A stretch of DNA of 64,000 nt from the NCBI RefSeq assembly GCF_025452195.1, contig NZ_CP104973.1, forward strand, positions 2,339,001-2,403,000, written 5' to 3'. Shown piece after piece: positions 1-9,087 of the stretch. The DNA is from Phyllobacterium zundukense. GTDB taxonomy: Bacteria; Pseudomonadota; Alphaproteobacteria; Rhizobiales; Rhizobiaceae. The notes beneath the pieces were generated by a model that was not told the DNA's origin, searched no databases, and saw only the letters and a program-made list of their open reading frames with translations. Numbering within the stretch: the stretch's first letter is position 1; the number at the start of each line of letters is the position of its first letter. Both the position numbers and the translations under genes were made by a program.

Positions 1-2
1 AC

Positions 3-371
3 AATCGCCGTCTGGCGGAGCCGTATGATGGCCAGGTCGTTGATCTTTTTGCCGATAATACGCTTCCGTCGAGATTGGCAATCCTGTCTAACCCGCGCGC
101 ATTCTTCCGGATTTCACGGGTCCACCAGTGGTATCGCGTGCGAAACGCCGGAAACTTCGCCGGCCCGCAAGGCATGCAAAGGGCTGCCGTTGCCATGGCC
201 CGGATCCCGGTCATGTGCCTGCTTCGCGCCGATTGCGAATTGAACAAGACCACAAGTGGCGATGCGCAGGAGGCAAATCCGCAAAAAAACCGGACGGCCG
301 CGGAGATGTCCATGCTCTATTGCCTTGCGGGTCCGAATTCGGAAGGCTCAAAGAGCGATCTGTGTAAATAA
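3..371 (+). CDS. Possible 3' end of an unrecognised gene (partial)
   Basis: One frame stays open from the left edge of the window (first full codon at base 3) for 122 codons to a TAA at 369-371. It stops just before the convergent btaB gene. The first 40 or so residues look protein-like, while the last third is rich in Asn, Lys and Ser and low in recognisable motifs. I do not recognise the family and see no signal peptide, membrane segment or catalytic motif. The 1-374 stretch could equally be non-coding, since shorter overlapping frames are also open here. No other feature is visible in this stretch. Confidence 0.3.
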   Translation, partial: NRRLAEPYDGQVVDLFADNTLPSRLAILSNPRAFFRISRVHQWYRVRNAGNFAGPQGMQRAAVAMARIPVMCLLRADCELNKTTSGDAQEANPQKNRTAAEMSMLYCLAGPNSEGSKSDLCK

Positions 372-374
372 AGC

Positions 375-1031
375 TTATTTCTTGCGGCGAATAACCGAAA
401 TCCAGGCAAAGCCGCGGTAGAGCCGCCGCGCTTCGCTTGTACATCCGGACTGCGCAGCGATCGTTTCAGCAACGTCGAGCAGATTGTTGCGCGGTGTGAC
501 GTGGTACCATTCCAGCCATTTATACAGGGCAGTCCTGGTAAAGCCGGGCAGGTCCTTCAGGTCACCAAAATCCACGATATGCAAGGCGCCGGCAGGCGTC
601 AGGTGGCTCACAGCCTCGCGGATTACCTCTTGCCATTGCGGAATCATCGAAACCGCATAGGAAATGAAGATCCGGTCGAATTCACGCCGTCCGAACAGCG
701 CTTCCGGATCGAAATCCGCAGCATCGGCGTATGCGAGGTGCGCGCGTTCGTCCAATCCCGCTGCTGCTATTTTCCTGGTGGCTGTCGCAAGCATTTCATT
801 CGAAATATCAATGCCGTAGAGCGAAGTGTTGGGATAGGCTTCGCCGGTCAGGACAAGATTCCGGCCGGTACCGCAGCCAATTTCAAGAATGCTGCCCTTC
901 CCAGGGGGATTGAGGCCAGCAATCATGGGGTCGCGTCCAAGCAGGTAATATTTGCGGGTCGCATCGTAGAAATGACGCTGATGCCGGTAGACCCGATCCA
1001 TCAATGGACCATGTTCAATCTTGGCAAGCAT
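375..1031 (-). CDS. btaB: BtaB-type S-adenosylmethionine-dependent N-methyltransferase
   Basis: The 218-residue product is a class I SAM-dependent methyltransferase, with the glycine-rich SAM loop LEIGCGTG at about residues 49-56 and an acidic strand end (YGIDIS) shortly after. Placed directly downstream of btaA, it fits BtaB, which trimethylates diacylglycerylhomoserine to the betaine lipid DGTS at the inner membrane. The gene begins 4 bases after the btaA stop. A TTG three bases further upstream (1034) is possible, but the ATG at 1031 is preferred. In Sinorhizobium and Rhodobacter this pathway replaces phospholipids when phosphate is scarce. The family call rests on motif plus neighbour, and substrate specificity cannot be seen in the sequence. 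Confidence 0.85.
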   Translation of the reverse strand: MLAKIEHGPLMDRVYRHQRHFYDATRKYYLLGRDPMIAGLNPPGKGSILEIGCGTGRNLVLTGEAYPNTSLYGIDISNEMLATATRKIAAAGLDERAHLAYADAADFDPEALFGRREFDRIFISYAVSMIPQWQEVIREAVSHLTPAGALHIVDFGDLKDLPGFTRTALYKWLEWYHVTPRNNLLDVAETIAAQSGCTSEARRLYRGFAWISVIRRKK

Positions 1032-1035
1032 CAAA

Positions 1036-2289
1036 CTAATCCTTCAGCGTGTAGAGGTGGAAACCGCCGTAGATCGACGAACGATCACGGGCGTGAAGGG
1101 CAAGCGACTGTTCATCCCGATAAAACCAGCGTTCGAGCAGGGCGTCATCGATACGGCCTGGCAGAATGGTCGGCTCGGCAGCGGTCCGGAATATGACGCG
1201 AGCGCCCGGTGCGGCGGTGCGGGTGATTTCATTCCAGAGTTCGGTAAGCTGGGTGTCGTTCATCCAATCCTGCGCATCGAGGAGGATGAAGCGGTCGACG
1301 GATGCGACGGCCTTTGCCGCGAGAAATTCTGTCAGGGAAGCATTGACAACGCTCATCCGACCGGCGCGGTCGCGCACTGTGGCAAAGTTGTTGCGTGAGA
1401 GATATGGAGGCAGCGGGCCTGTTTCGGCGTTGTCGCTGTATCCACGACCGAAGGCCTGCCAGGCGAAGTAGTTTTCGGACAGCGGGAAGCCGCACGCAAG
1501 CTTTTCAAGCCGCCCGCGCAAAACCTGTGCCATATTGCCATTTCCGGCAGTAGCAAGCGCATCATATTGCTGCGGTGGAATGCCGAGGCCGAACAGGGAC
1601 GATTTTCGCTTCGTCGCCCAGCGGATCATGCGCTTGTCAAAGAGCGGGGCGAGGGCGCTGTCGAAATAGGCGCGCTGCTCTTCCATGGTCGACGATTTCA
1701 GAATATCGCGTGGGTCGATGCCGTAAAGTTTTGCCACGCGGTGCCCCATGCCGATGAACAGCCCGAGCAAACCGTGGCGATAAAGATCGCGCGAGAAGAT
1801 TGTGATACGCCGACGCCCCGACAACATGCGTTTTTCCCAATAAGCACGGCTCGTGGAGTCCAGATGGTGGCGAATAAAACGTTCATAGGCAGCGAGGTTG
1901 GCCTTGTCATCGGCTGTGCCGTAGAAGCGGTAGAACGCATCGTAGTTGGGCAGGTTCGCCACTGCGGCGAGCTTCAGACGGTTGAACGCGACGTGGGCAG
2001 TATTCAGATCTACGGCCTCGACGCTCGCAGGGTCGGCGGTCAAGTAGGACATGGCATTGCAGCCGCCCGATGCGATTGTGACGATGCGATGCCCAGGGCA
2101 GATCTGCAACGCCTCCATGTCGACTTCGGGATCTTCCCAGATTTGCGGATAGACCAATCCCTTGAAGACATGGGCGAAAAGCCGCTCGGACATTCCCGCT
2201 CGCGATAGAAACCTGTTTTGACGGACGGCCTTGTTCAGCTTCTCACTGCGCGGGAGAGGGGTATTTGTGGATTGTCGAGCAAACGGCAT
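1036..2289 (-). CDS. btaA: BtaA-type SAM:diacylglycerol 3-amino-3-carboxypropyltransferase
   Basis: The 417-residue protein belongs to the DUF3419/BtaA family. BtaA moves the 3-amino-3-carboxypropyl group of SAM to diacylglycerol, giving diacylglycerylhomoserine, the first step of DGTS betaine-lipid synthesis. The N-terminal half carries the family's SAM-binding region (IVTIASGGCNAMSYL near residues 69-83), followed by helical sequence ending in a methyltransferase-like C-terminal part. Length matches the family (about 410-420). The ATG at 2289 follows a good ribosome site (AAGGGGA) at 9 bases. It is the first gene of a two-gene operon with btaB, behind a Pho-box-like motif at 2339-2356, which agrees with the known phosphate control of this operon in rhizobia. 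Confidence 0.9.
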   Translation of the reverse strand: MPFARQSTNTPLPRSEKLNKAVRQNRFLSRAGMSERLFAHVFKGLVYPQIWEDPEVDMEALQICPGHRIVTIASGGCNAMSYLTADPASVEAVDLNTAHVAFNRLKLAAVANLPNYDAFYRFYGTADDKANLAAYERFIRHHLDSTSRAYWEKRMLSGRRRITIFSRDLYRHGLLGLFIGMGHRVAKLYGIDPRDILKSSTMEEQRAYFDSALAPLFDKRMIRWATKRKSSLFGLGIPPQQYDALATAGNGNMAQVLRGRLEKLACGFPLSENYFAWQAFGRGYSDNAETGPLPPYLSRNNFATVRDRAGRMSVVNASLTEFLAAKAVASVDRFILLDAQDWMNDTQLTELWNEITRTAAPGARVIFRTAAEPTILPGRIDDALLERWFYRDEQSLALHARDRSSIYGGFHLYTLKD

Positions 2290-2338
2290 CTAATCGAATC
2301 CCCTTTGTTGGAAATTCCTACTCGCCTAACATTTCGAT

Positions 2339-2356
2339 GTAACAGACGGGTGACGG
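2339..2356 (-). promoter_or_regulatory. Candidate PhoB (Pho) box upstream of btaAB
   Basis: Read on the minus strand the site is CCGTCAC-CCGT-CTGTTAC: two 7-base half-sites 4 bases apart. It matches the alphaproteobacterial Pho box CTGTCAT-N4-CTGTCAT at 10 of 14 positions, with the right spacing and orientation, about 50 bases before the btaA start. PhoB-dependent induction of btaAB under phosphate limitation is known in Sinorhizobium. The match was found by eye. Confidence 0.5.
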
Positions 2357-2486
2357 TGCCGGTGCAACGAATTATCAAATTGATTCAACTTGTAGTGGCA
2401 ACCCGTTGGGTTTGCTCGTTCTCGCTATATGACATGATGCCGGATGGGGCAGGACAAATCTTTCCGGAGATAAATGTCCGCGGGTA

Positions 2487-2999
2487 TTATCGCAGGTCCA
2501 ACCGCAATAGTTCATCGTCATAGGATTGATCGTTGACGCGCAAGGCATCTTTTTCAAAGCCGAACACGGTGAAGCCAAGCCCCAGATAAAGCGCACGTGC
2601 CGATATGTTTGTGGCCATTACGGTTGCGTGCAGCGTATCCACATGACCCCGAGCATAATCGATGACGGCCTCCGTCAATCGCTTTCCGAGGCTATGCCCG
2701 CGCCAGTCCTTGTCGACGAACACGCCCCATAGCAGTCCCTTGTGTCTTTGCTTGCTTTTGGTGTTCATGGCGAATCCGGCGATGCCGACAAGGACATCAT
2801 CGGCGAATGCACCAAAGACTGCATTGGGATGGTCGTCGAGGCGTTGGCGGACGTCCTCCATGCCGAGTTCGCGTTCCTCTTCGTAGCTTGAACCGAAAGC
2901 CTCCGGCGCACTGCGCAAGCCATGCAGGCGCAGCGCGTGAAAGGTTTCGGCATCGCTACCGTCCAAAATCCTTATGAAGGGAACGGCGGCGCGCACCAT
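2487..2999 (-). CDS. GNAT-family N-acetyltransferase
   Basis: This 170-residue protein has the GNAT fold order: an N-terminal strand-helix, the central acetyl-CoA motif with R-G-H-S-L-G at residues 100-105 (an RGxGxG-like pyrophosphate loop with Ser in place of one Gly), then the N-A/S-ARALYLGLGF helix-strand typical of the C-terminal half. Such enzymes transfer an acetyl group from acetyl-CoA to an amine; the substrate cannot be told. It starts only 2 bases after the 5-oxoprolinase stop, so the two are probably co-transcribed. Whether it acetylates a glutamate- or oxoproline-related metabolite is speculation. The ATG at 2999 is preferred because of that tight junction. Confidence 0.85.
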   Translation of the reverse strand: MVRAAVPFIRILDGSDAETFHALRLHGLRSAPEAFGSSYEEERELGMEDVRQRLDDHPNAVFGAFADDVLVGIAGFAMNTKSKQRHKGLLWGVFVDKDWRGHSLGKRLTEAVIDYARGHVDTLHATVMATNISARALYLGLGFTVFGFEKDALRVNDQSYDDELLRLDLR

Positions 3000-3001
3000 T
3001 G

Positions 3002-6000
3002 TCAGGCTCCGATCTTGCCGTAACCACCAGGCGTTGGCGTTGTGACGATGACGGCTTCACCCACCTCAAGCACAGTTTGGTCGCAGGCTTTCAATGTTTC
3101 AATAGTTCCATCATTGCGGCGTACTTCGGTCTTGCCAACCTCGCCGTCACCGCCGCCATCGAGACCCTCCGGGGGACGATTACGATGTGATGAAAGGATC
3201 GAGCAATCCATCTGCCTTAGAAACCTGATAGTGCGTTTGGTACCGCCACCACCCGGGAATTTCCCGATGCCGCCGGAATTTTCGCGGACGTGAAAGTCCT
3301 CGAGCAGGACGGGAAATCGCATTTCGAGTATCTCCGGATCAGTGAGGCGCGAATTCGTCATATGCGTGTGAACGCCGGATGTTCCGGCAAAGCCGGCCCC
3401 ATTATTGAAATGCCCGGCGGGAGATCCCGAACAAATTGTCTCGTAGTATTGATACTCATCGTTGCCAAAGGTCAGATTGTTCATCGTTCCTTGCGAATTT
3501 GCCATGGCACCAAGCGCCCCGAAAAGCGCATTGGTAACATGCTGCGACGTCTCGACATTGCCGGCCACGACCGCTGCCGGATAGGCGGGCTTGAGCATAG
3601 AACCATCGGGAATGATGATGTCGATCGGGCGCAAACAGCCTGCGTTCATGGGGATCGCGCCCTCAACCATGACGCGGAAGACATAAAGAACTGCCGCGCG
3701 CGCCACTGGTTCTGGCGCGTTGAAATTGTTTTTCATCACTGGCGACGTGCCTGTGAAATCGACAGTCGCCCGGCGCTCGCGCTTGTCGACGGTGATCTTG
3801 ACCTTGATCGTCTGACCCGTATCGGTCGCATAGGAACATTCGGAATGTTCAGGCAATCGGTCGAGAACGCCGCGTACGCTTTCGGCCGCGTTGTCCTGAA
3901 CGTGGCCCATATAGGCCTCGACCACATCGAGACTGAACTGAGTGATCATCTTCCTGAGTTCATTCACCCCCTTCTCATTGGCGGCGATCTGGGCTTTCAG
4001 ATCGGCAATATTCTGGTGAACATTGCGCACAGGCCATGGATGGTTGGTCAAAAGCTCGGTCAGTTCTTTTTCGCGGAAGTGGCCCCGTTCAACGAGACGG
4101 AAATTGTCTATCAATACGCCTTCTTCGTCCACGGTCGTCGCCAGCGGCGTCATCGATCCTGGCGCTGATCCGCCGATATCCGCATGATGACCACGCGACG
4201 CCGAATAGAAGAGGATGTTCTTGCCGGCGTCATCGAAAACCGGAGTAACTACCGTGATATCGGGAAGATGCGTGCCACCGTTATAGGGTGCGTTGAGCGC
4301 GAAAACATCGCCCGGATGAATGTCGCCCTCATTTAACTTGATGATCGTTTCGACGGAACGATCCATCGATCCCAGATGGACCGGCATATGCGGGGCATTG
4401 GCGACGAGCGCGCCATTGCGATCAAAAACTGCGCAGGAGAAATCCAGCCGCTCCTTGATGTTGACGGAATAAGCGGTGTTTTGCAGCGTCACGCCCATTT
4501 GCTCGGCGATCGACATGAAGAGATTGTTGAACACCTCCAGCATGATCGGGTCGGCTTGCGTGCCAAGCGCAGCAGCGCGTGTCTTCTTTACGATCCGGCG
4601 CATCAGAACATGGTTGAGCGGGGTGATTTCCGCTTGCCAGCCGGGTTCCACGACGATCGTTTGATGCGTCTCGATGATCAACGCCGGACCACTGACCTTG
4701 TGCCCAGGCCGGAGATTGTCGCGCGGGAAAGTTACAGCGTCGTGGAAGGCTCCTCCCGTGTAGACCGTGCAGGTCTGACCGGCCGCGGGCTTCGAATTGT
4801 CCCGGCGTTGCTCGGTTTCAATCTGCTTGTGCCCGCGGCTATCGGAGCCCTCGACCCCAACTGCCTCCACGACGATACCCTTGTTGTCATAGATGAAGCC
4901 GAACTGTGCCTTGTGTGCAGTCTCAAATGTGGCTCTAGCGTTGTCGAGCGAGTAATCGCTGAAATCGACAGGGATCGTCGTGTCGGTTCCATCATAGCGC
5001 AGATGCAGGATCGGGCGGGACGCGATGTGTTCACGGGGCACGCTTTGTTCGATGATTTCCGCGATGACAACCTCGGAGAGGCGGTCGGACAGCTGGCGTA
5101 TGTCGCTCAATGTGTTTGGCGACAAGGCTTTCACCAACGCCTGCTGGCGGGAGGCGAATATGGAGGACAAACCAATCCCATATGCGGAAAGCAGGCCGGA
5201 AAAAGGGTGGATCAACACAGCTTCCATGCCAAGGGCGTCGGCAACGAGGCAGGCATGCTGGCCTCCTGCGCCACCGAAGCAATTCAACAGATACCGGGTG
5301 ACGTCGTAGCCGCGCTGCACGGAAATCTTTTTCACCGCGTTGGCCATGTTTTCGACCGCGATGGTGATGAAACCTTCGGCAACCTCCTCCGGTGTCTTGT
5401 CTTCACCGATCTCTGCGGCGAGGGTAGTGAATTTTTGGACCACCACCTCGCGGCCGAGCCGCTCATTCTGCCCCGGGCCGAAAATCGCCGGGAAGTATTC
5501 GGGCTGCAGTTTGCCGAGCATGACATTGGCATCGGTCACGGCCAACGGGCCACCGCGGCGGTAGCAGGCTGGGCCAGGATTGGCGCCGGCAGAATCGGGA
5601 CCCGCCTGAAACCGGCCGGCGCCATAGTGCAGGATCGATCCGCCGCCCGCTGCCACCGTATGAATGCGCATCATTGGCGCGCGTATGCGAACGCCCGCGA
5701 CTTCGGTGTCGAAAGCACGCTCGTAGTCCCCTTCGTAGTGCGCGACATCTGTCGAGGTGCCTCCCATGTCGAATCCGATCACCTTGTCGAAACCGGCGAG
5801 CTTTGCTGTCTCGACCATGCCGACGACTCCGCCTGCCGGGCCGGAGAGGATCGCATCCTTGCCTTGAAACAAATCTGCCGCGGTCAAACCGCCGGAGGAC
5901 ATCATGAAGGAAAGGCGAGGCCCGTCATCGGACTTGCCCTCTATGCCAAGCTCGCGCGCAACATGCTCGACGTAGCGCCGCAGGATGGGCGAGAGATAGG

Positions 6001-6637
6001 CATCGACCACCGTTGTGTCACCGCGGCCAACGAGCTTGGCCAGCGGCGAGACCTCATGGCTGACGGAGACTTGGCCGAAGCCCATTTCGCGCGCAATTTT
6101 GGCTGCTGTCCGTTCATGCGCTGGATAGTTCCAGGCGTGCATGAAGACAATCGCAACTGCATCGATGCCCGCCTGCTTGATATCGGTTAATGCGGCGCGG
6201 ATTTGCTCGGTGTCAGGAAGGATTTCCACCGTCCCGTCTGTACGGACGCGCTCGTCGATTTCGATCACCCACTCATAGAGCTGTTCTGGGAGAATGATTT
6301 CCTTGGCGAAGATGTCTGGCCGGGCCTGATACGCGATCTTCAAGGCGTCACGAAATCCTTTCGTGATTATGAGGGCCGTCCTGTCACCCTTGCGCTCGAG
6401 GAGCGCATTGGTGGCGACGGTCGTTCCCATCTTGACCTCGCCAATCCGCTGAGAGGGGATTGGATTGCCATTGCCGACGCCGAGGAGTTCACGAATGCCT
6501 TGAATTGCTGCGTCTTTATAAGCTTCAGGGTTTTCCGAAAGAAGCTTGTGCGCTCGTAGGCCTCCTTCAGGATCGCGTGCGATGACGTCGGTGAATGTAC
6601 CGCCACGATCGATCCAGAAATCCCATTTGTCACTCAT
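3002..6637 (-). CDS. oplAH: ATP-dependent 5-oxoprolinase (HyuA-HyuB fusion)
   Basis: This 1211-residue protein joins the two subunits of the hydantoinase/oxoprolinase family. Residues 1 to about 690 are HyuA-like, with the sugar-kinase-type phosphate loop DRGGTFTDV (10-18), a second loop [11 protein letters not shown], the conserved [15 protein letters not shown], and [10 protein letters not shown]. The rest is HyuB-like, starting near [10 protein letters not shown]. The fused form matches eukaryotic-type 5-oxoprolinases of about 1200-1290 residues. The enzyme uses ATP to open 5-oxo-L-proline (pyroglutamate) to L-glutamate in the cytoplasm. Some fused members act on hydantoins or N-substituted analogues, so substrate choice is not certain. 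It heads a unit with the GNAT gene behind it. Confidence 0.88.
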   Translation of the reverse strand: MSDKWDFWIDRGGTFTDVIARDPEGGLRAHKLLSENPEAYKDAAIQGIRELLGVGNGNPIPSQRIGEVKMGTTVATNALLERKGDRTALIITKGFRDALKIAYQARPDIFAKEIILPEQLYEWVIEIDERVRTDGTVEILPDTEQIRAALTDIKQAGIDAVAIVFMHAWNYPAHERTAAKIAREMGFGQVSVSHEVSPLAKLVGRGDTTVVDAYLSPILRRYVEHVARELGIEGKSDDGPRLSFMMSSGGLTAADLFQGKDAILSGPAGGVVGMVETAKLAGFDKVIGFDMGGTSTDVAHYEGDYERAFDTEVAGVRIRAPMMRIHTVAAGGGSILHYGAGRFQAGPDSAGANPGPACYRRGGPLAVTDANVMLGKLQPEYFPAIFGPGQNERLGREVVVQKFTTLAAEIGEDKTPEEVAEGFITIAVENMANAVKKISVQRGYDVTRYLLNCFGGAGGQHACLVADALGMEAVLIHPFSGLLSAYGIGLSSIFASRQQALVKALSPNTLSDIRQLSDRLSEVVIAEIIEQSVPREHIASRPILHLRYDGTDTTIPVDFSDYSLDNARATFETAHKAQFGFIYDNKGIVVEAVGVEGSDSRGHKQIETEQRRDNSKPAAGQTCTVYTGGAFHDAVTFPRDNLRPGHKVSGPALIIETHQTIVVEPGWQAEITPLNHVLMRRIVKKTRAAALGTQADPIMLEVFNNLFMSIAEQMGVTLQNTAYSVNIKERLDFSCAVFDRNGALVANAPHMPVHLGSMDRSVETIIKLNEGDIHPGDVFALNAPYNGGTHLPDITVVTPVFDDAGKNILFYSASRGHHADIGGSAPGSMTPLATTVDEEGVLIDNFRLVERGHFREKELTELLTNHPWPVRNVHQNIADLKAQIAANEKGVNELRKMITQFSLDVVEAYMGHVQDNAAESVRGVLDRLPEHSECSYATDTGQTIKVKITVDKRERRATVDFTGTSPVMKNNFNAPEPVARAAVLYVFRVMVEGAIPMNAGCLRPIDIIIPDGSMLKPAYPAAVVAGNVETSQHVTNALFGALGAMANSQGTMNNLTFGNDEYQYYETICSGSPAGHFNNGAGFAGTSGVHTHMTNSRLTDPEILEMRFPVLLEDFHVRENSGGIGKFPGGGGTKRTIRFLRQMDCSILSSHRNRPPEGLDGGGDGEVGKTEVRRNDGTIETLKACDQTVLEVGEAVIVTTPTPGGYGKIGA

Positions 6638-6764
6638 AATATTAGTCCGATCTCGAAATTAGTGATTTGCAAAATTTCGGCGAGCTTGCGCCGCCGCCTC
6701 ACAATAAACAGGCCCGGTTAGCAAGCGCAATCGGCTGCAGCATCTGGATTAAATTTTCTGCGTA

Positions 6765-6782
6765 TGTGTGGTTATCCACACA
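6765..6782. promoter_or_regulatory. Perfect 7-base inverted repeat containing a consensus DnaA box
   Basis: TGTGTGG-TTAT-CCACACA is a perfect inverted repeat with a 4-base centre. Bases 6772-6780 read TTATCCACA, the consensus DnaA box. It lies between the divergent oplAH and lipoprotein genes, 94 bases before the latter. It may be a DnaA site or an operator. One isolated box and ordinary neighbours do not support an origin of replication here. Confidence 0.4.
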
Positions 6783-6876
6783 GGAATTAACCGAAAGCAA
6801 AAACAAAAATCGAACTTTGCCTTATTTTCGATAAGGTGGGATCGAGGGGCCATCTAGTAATTTCGGAGAGGAAACT

Positions 6877-7254
6877 ATGAAGAACAAATTTGTTGTTTCG
6901 CTGGCGGCGGCTTCGCTTCTGGCGCTGGCCGGTTGCGGTGAGAGCGAGCAGAAGTCGGAACAGCCGCCGGCAAAAGCCGAACAGCCCGCACCAGCCCCAG
7001 CACCGGCACCAGCTCCGGCCCCAGCGCCTGCGGCTACGGAAGCGCCGGCGGCGCCAATGAACGCGGAAGAGACCTTGAAGAAGATCAAGGATCAGGCAGC
7101 GACAATGACGGCTGAGCAAAAGCAGGCTGCCGTCGCGACTGCACGGAAGGCGGCTGAGGATGCCGCGACGGCCGCCGGTCAGACCGCGGATCAGGTGAAG
7201 GCGGCTGCGGACTCTGCAGAAAAAGCCATCAAGGACGCGCTCGGCGTCCAGTAA
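6877..7254 (+). CDS. Small Pro/Ala-rich lipoprotein of unknown function
   Basis: The 125-residue product starts with a lipoprotein signal peptide: charged N-terminus, hydrophobic core, then the lipobox LAGC with Cys at residue 20. Mature protein would be lipid-anchored in the periplasm. Residues about 37-60 form a (Ala-Pro)n stalk, probably an extended spacer. The C-terminal 65 residues are Ala/Lys-rich and predicted helical (EETLKKIKDQ and following), likely an amphipathic or coiled-coil segment. A ribosome site GGAGAGG precedes the ATG. I cannot name a family. The design resembles small envelope lipoproteins that bridge membrane and wall, but that is only an analogy. Confidence 0.75.
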   Translation: MKNKFVVSLAAASLLALAGCGESEQKSEQPPAKAEQPAPAPAPAPAPAPAPAATEAPAAPMNAEETLKKIKDQAATMTAEQKQAAVATARKAAEDAATAAGQTADQVKAAADSAEKAIKDALGVQ

Positions 7255-7274
7255 GACACTATTCCATGAAACGG

Positions 7275-7302
7275 AGCGGCCAGCCATGCGCTGGCCGCTT
7301 TG
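7275..7302 (+). terminator. Probable intrinsic terminator after the lipoprotein gene
   Basis: AGCGGCCAG (7275-7283) pairs perfectly with CTGGCCGCT (7291-7299) around a 7-base loop, 21 bases after the lipoprotein stop. The T tract is only 4 long, so termination may be weak. Confidence 0.5.
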
Positions 7303-7402
7303 CCAAGCATGCAAATGCGTGCGTCAACCGGTCCCGGCAAAACGTGTTTTTCGATACTCGATCGCTCTCGCAATTGCGAAAGAATTTGAATAAAACGAAT
7401 AT

Positions 7403-8122
7403 ATGTCGATTTGGCGCCGCATCAGCGATTTCATTACCAGCACAGCGATCGATGCCTTTTCGAGCATCATCGAGGCGGTGCGCACTGCGTTCGAAGGCGA
7501 TCCGGAAACGCGACGGCGTGTAGCATTTTCCATCGCCATGATTGCACTATCGGCCAAGATGGCGAAGGCCGATGGCGTCGTGACGCAGGTGGAGATAAAC
7601 GCTTTCAACGACATTTTCCATGTGCCGCCACAATATCAAGATCAGGTCACACGCCTTTATAACCTCGCCAAGCAGGATGTGGCGGGCTACGAAGCTTACG
7701 CCGCGCAATTGGCTTCGCTGTGCGGCTCGGGCAAGCCCAACTGCAAGATGCTGGAAGACATCCTTGACGGGTTGTTCCACATCGCCAAATCAGACGGCGC
7801 TCTGCACGATGAGGAACTGATTTTTCTCGGGACAGTTGCGGAGGTATTTGCGATTGATGAGGAGAAATTCGATATCATATTGGCACGGCATGTCGGTCGC
7901 AGTCAGGCGGATCCATATCTCGTTCTCGGGCTTCCACGGGACGTCAATTTTGAAACCGCACGCAAGCAGTATCGTGCCCTCGTTCGCGAAAACCATCCGG
8001 ACAAGTTAATGGCTCGCGGAGTACCGGAAGAGTTCATCGCCATTGCCAACCGGCGCATAGCCGCCATCAATGCAGCTTGGGATAAAGTCGAAAAAGACCT
8101 TAAGGCATATGAGCACGTTTGA
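7403..8122 (+). CDS. TerB/DjlA-like co-chaperone with C-terminal J-domain
   Basis: This 239-residue protein has a TerB-like helical domain at about residues 35-165 (acidic helices such as AKADGVVTQVE and AKSDGALHDEE) and a C-terminal J-domain at about 170-235 with the essential HPD motif at 198-200. This is the layout of rhizobial 'DjiA/DjlA-like' proteins. The J-domain would stimulate DnaK ATPase; TerB is often metal- or envelope-linked. There is no clear membrane anchor, although residues 7-20 are moderately hydrophobic. Its last 14 bases overlap the amidase gene downstream, so the two are translationally coupled. A 12-base palindrome TCGCAATTGCGA lies upstream at 7368-7379. Confidence 0.85.
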   Translation: MSIWRRISDFITSTAIDAFSSIIEAVRTAFEGDPETRRRVAFSIAMIALSAKMAKADGVVTQVEINAFNDIFHVPPQYQDQVTRLYNLAKQDVAGYEAYAAQLASLCGSGKPNCKMLEDILDGLFHIAKSDGALHDEELIFLGTVAEVFAIDEEKFDIILARHVGRSQADPYLVLGLPRDVNFETARKQYRALVRENHPDKLMARGVPEEFIAIANRRIAAINAAWDKVEKDLKAYEHV

Positions 8123-8873
8123 GCCTGACCACCCGCGGGCTGATGTTCATGCCTCGCCAAATTTTGGTCCGCGCAAGGACGGCAAGCGTCCCTCCATCCT
8201 AATCCTGCATTATACCGGCATGGAAACTGGCGAGGCAGCGGAAAGCTGGCTGGCAAATCCGCAAAGTGGAGTGTCCGCTCACTACGTCGTTTACGAAAAT
8301 GGCCGCATCGTACAGATGGTGCCAGAAAGCGAACGCGCCTGGCATGCGGGGCAGAGTTCCTGGAAAGGCGAGATCGATATCAATTCCTGTTCGATCGGAG
8401 TCGAGATCGTCAATGGCGGTCCACTGCTCGGGTTTCCGGATTTCCCTGAACAGCAGATCAAGGCATTGATCGATCTTTGCAAGGGTATCGTGACGCGCCA
8501 CCACATCCGGCCGGAAAATGTTTTGGCGCATTCGGATATCGCGCCGGCGCGCAAGATCGATCCCGGCGAAAAATTTCCATGGCCAGCGCTTTACGACGCG
8601 GGCATTGGCCATTGGGTCGGCCCTTCGCCGGTACGTGGCGGAAGGTTTTTTTCGCTTGGCGATGAGGGGCAACCTGTCGAGGCCCTGCAATCAATGCTAG
8701 CGCTTTATGGTTATGGTGTGCCTATCGATGGCGTCTTCGGTTTGTCGACACAATTGGGCATTTTGGCCTTCCAGCGGCACTTTCGCCCTGAGAAAGTCGA
8801 TGGAGTAGCGGACGTATCGACCATTGAAACCCTGCACAGGCTACTTTCTGCATTGCCGGCGGTCACGTCATAA
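8109..8873 (+). CDS. N-acetylmuramoyl-L-alanine amidase (Amidase_2) with peptidoglycan-binding domain
   Basis: With the ATG at 8109 the product has 254 residues. The N-terminal zinc amidase (PGRP/AmiD fold, about 20-165) shows likely zinc ligands His34 (ILHYTG), His141 and Asp151 (HSDIAPARKID). Residues about 185-245 match a PG_binding_1 repeat (DEGQPVEALQSMLALYGYG). It cleaves the bond between MurNAc and the stem peptide, acting in recycling or turnover of wall fragments. No signal peptide is visible, so it resembles cytoplasmic AmpD or AmiD without its lipobox. A longer frame from 8070 exists inside the upstream gene, but the first residues of the domain and the 14-base overlap favour 8109. 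Confidence 0.88.
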   Translation: MSTFEPDHPRADVHASPNFGPRKDGKRPSILILHYTGMETGEAAESWLANPQSGVSAHYVVYENGRIVQMVPESERAWHAGQSSWKGEIDINSCSIGVEIVNGGPLLGFPDFPEQQIKALIDLCKGIVTRHHIRPENVLAHSDIAPARKIDPGEKFPWPALYDAGIGHWVGPSPVRGGRFFSLGDEGQPVEALQSMLALYGYGVPIDGVFGLSTQLGILAFQRHFRPEKVDGVADVSTIETLHRLLSALPAVTS

Positions 8874-9087
8874 GTTGTTGAACAAAAAAGTCTTTTTCCA
8901 ATAGGCTTTGTGCGTTGCAGCATATATATTTCAATGGGTTACACAAAGTTATTTGGCCGATCAATATTCGGCTGCATTGCGCCGTCAAATCCTTGGCCAA
9001 TGTTCCGGGTAATTGCCCTTGTGTTTTTTGGCACGGAACGGTCCCGGCGTGCACGTTCGTGCGGCCCAAGCTTCTAGACGGAAAAAG

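Noticed and set aside
4376..6190. A 604-codon open frame on the plus strand
   Set aside because: It is antisense to the well-supported 5-oxoprolinase gene and its translation has no recognisable protein features.
6765..6782. Origin of replication
   Set aside because: A single DnaA box, no AT-rich unwinding region, no cluster of boxes and no origin-linked genes nearby.
6988..7035. DNA tandem repeat in the lipoprotein gene
   Set aside because: The repetition is the coding of an Ala-Pro stalk with varied codons, not an exact DNA repeat.
8906..8948. CTTTGTG / CACAAAG inverted repeat before the transglycosylase gene
   Set aside because: Seven bases with a 29-base loop in AT-rich DNA is not convincing as an operator or hairpin.
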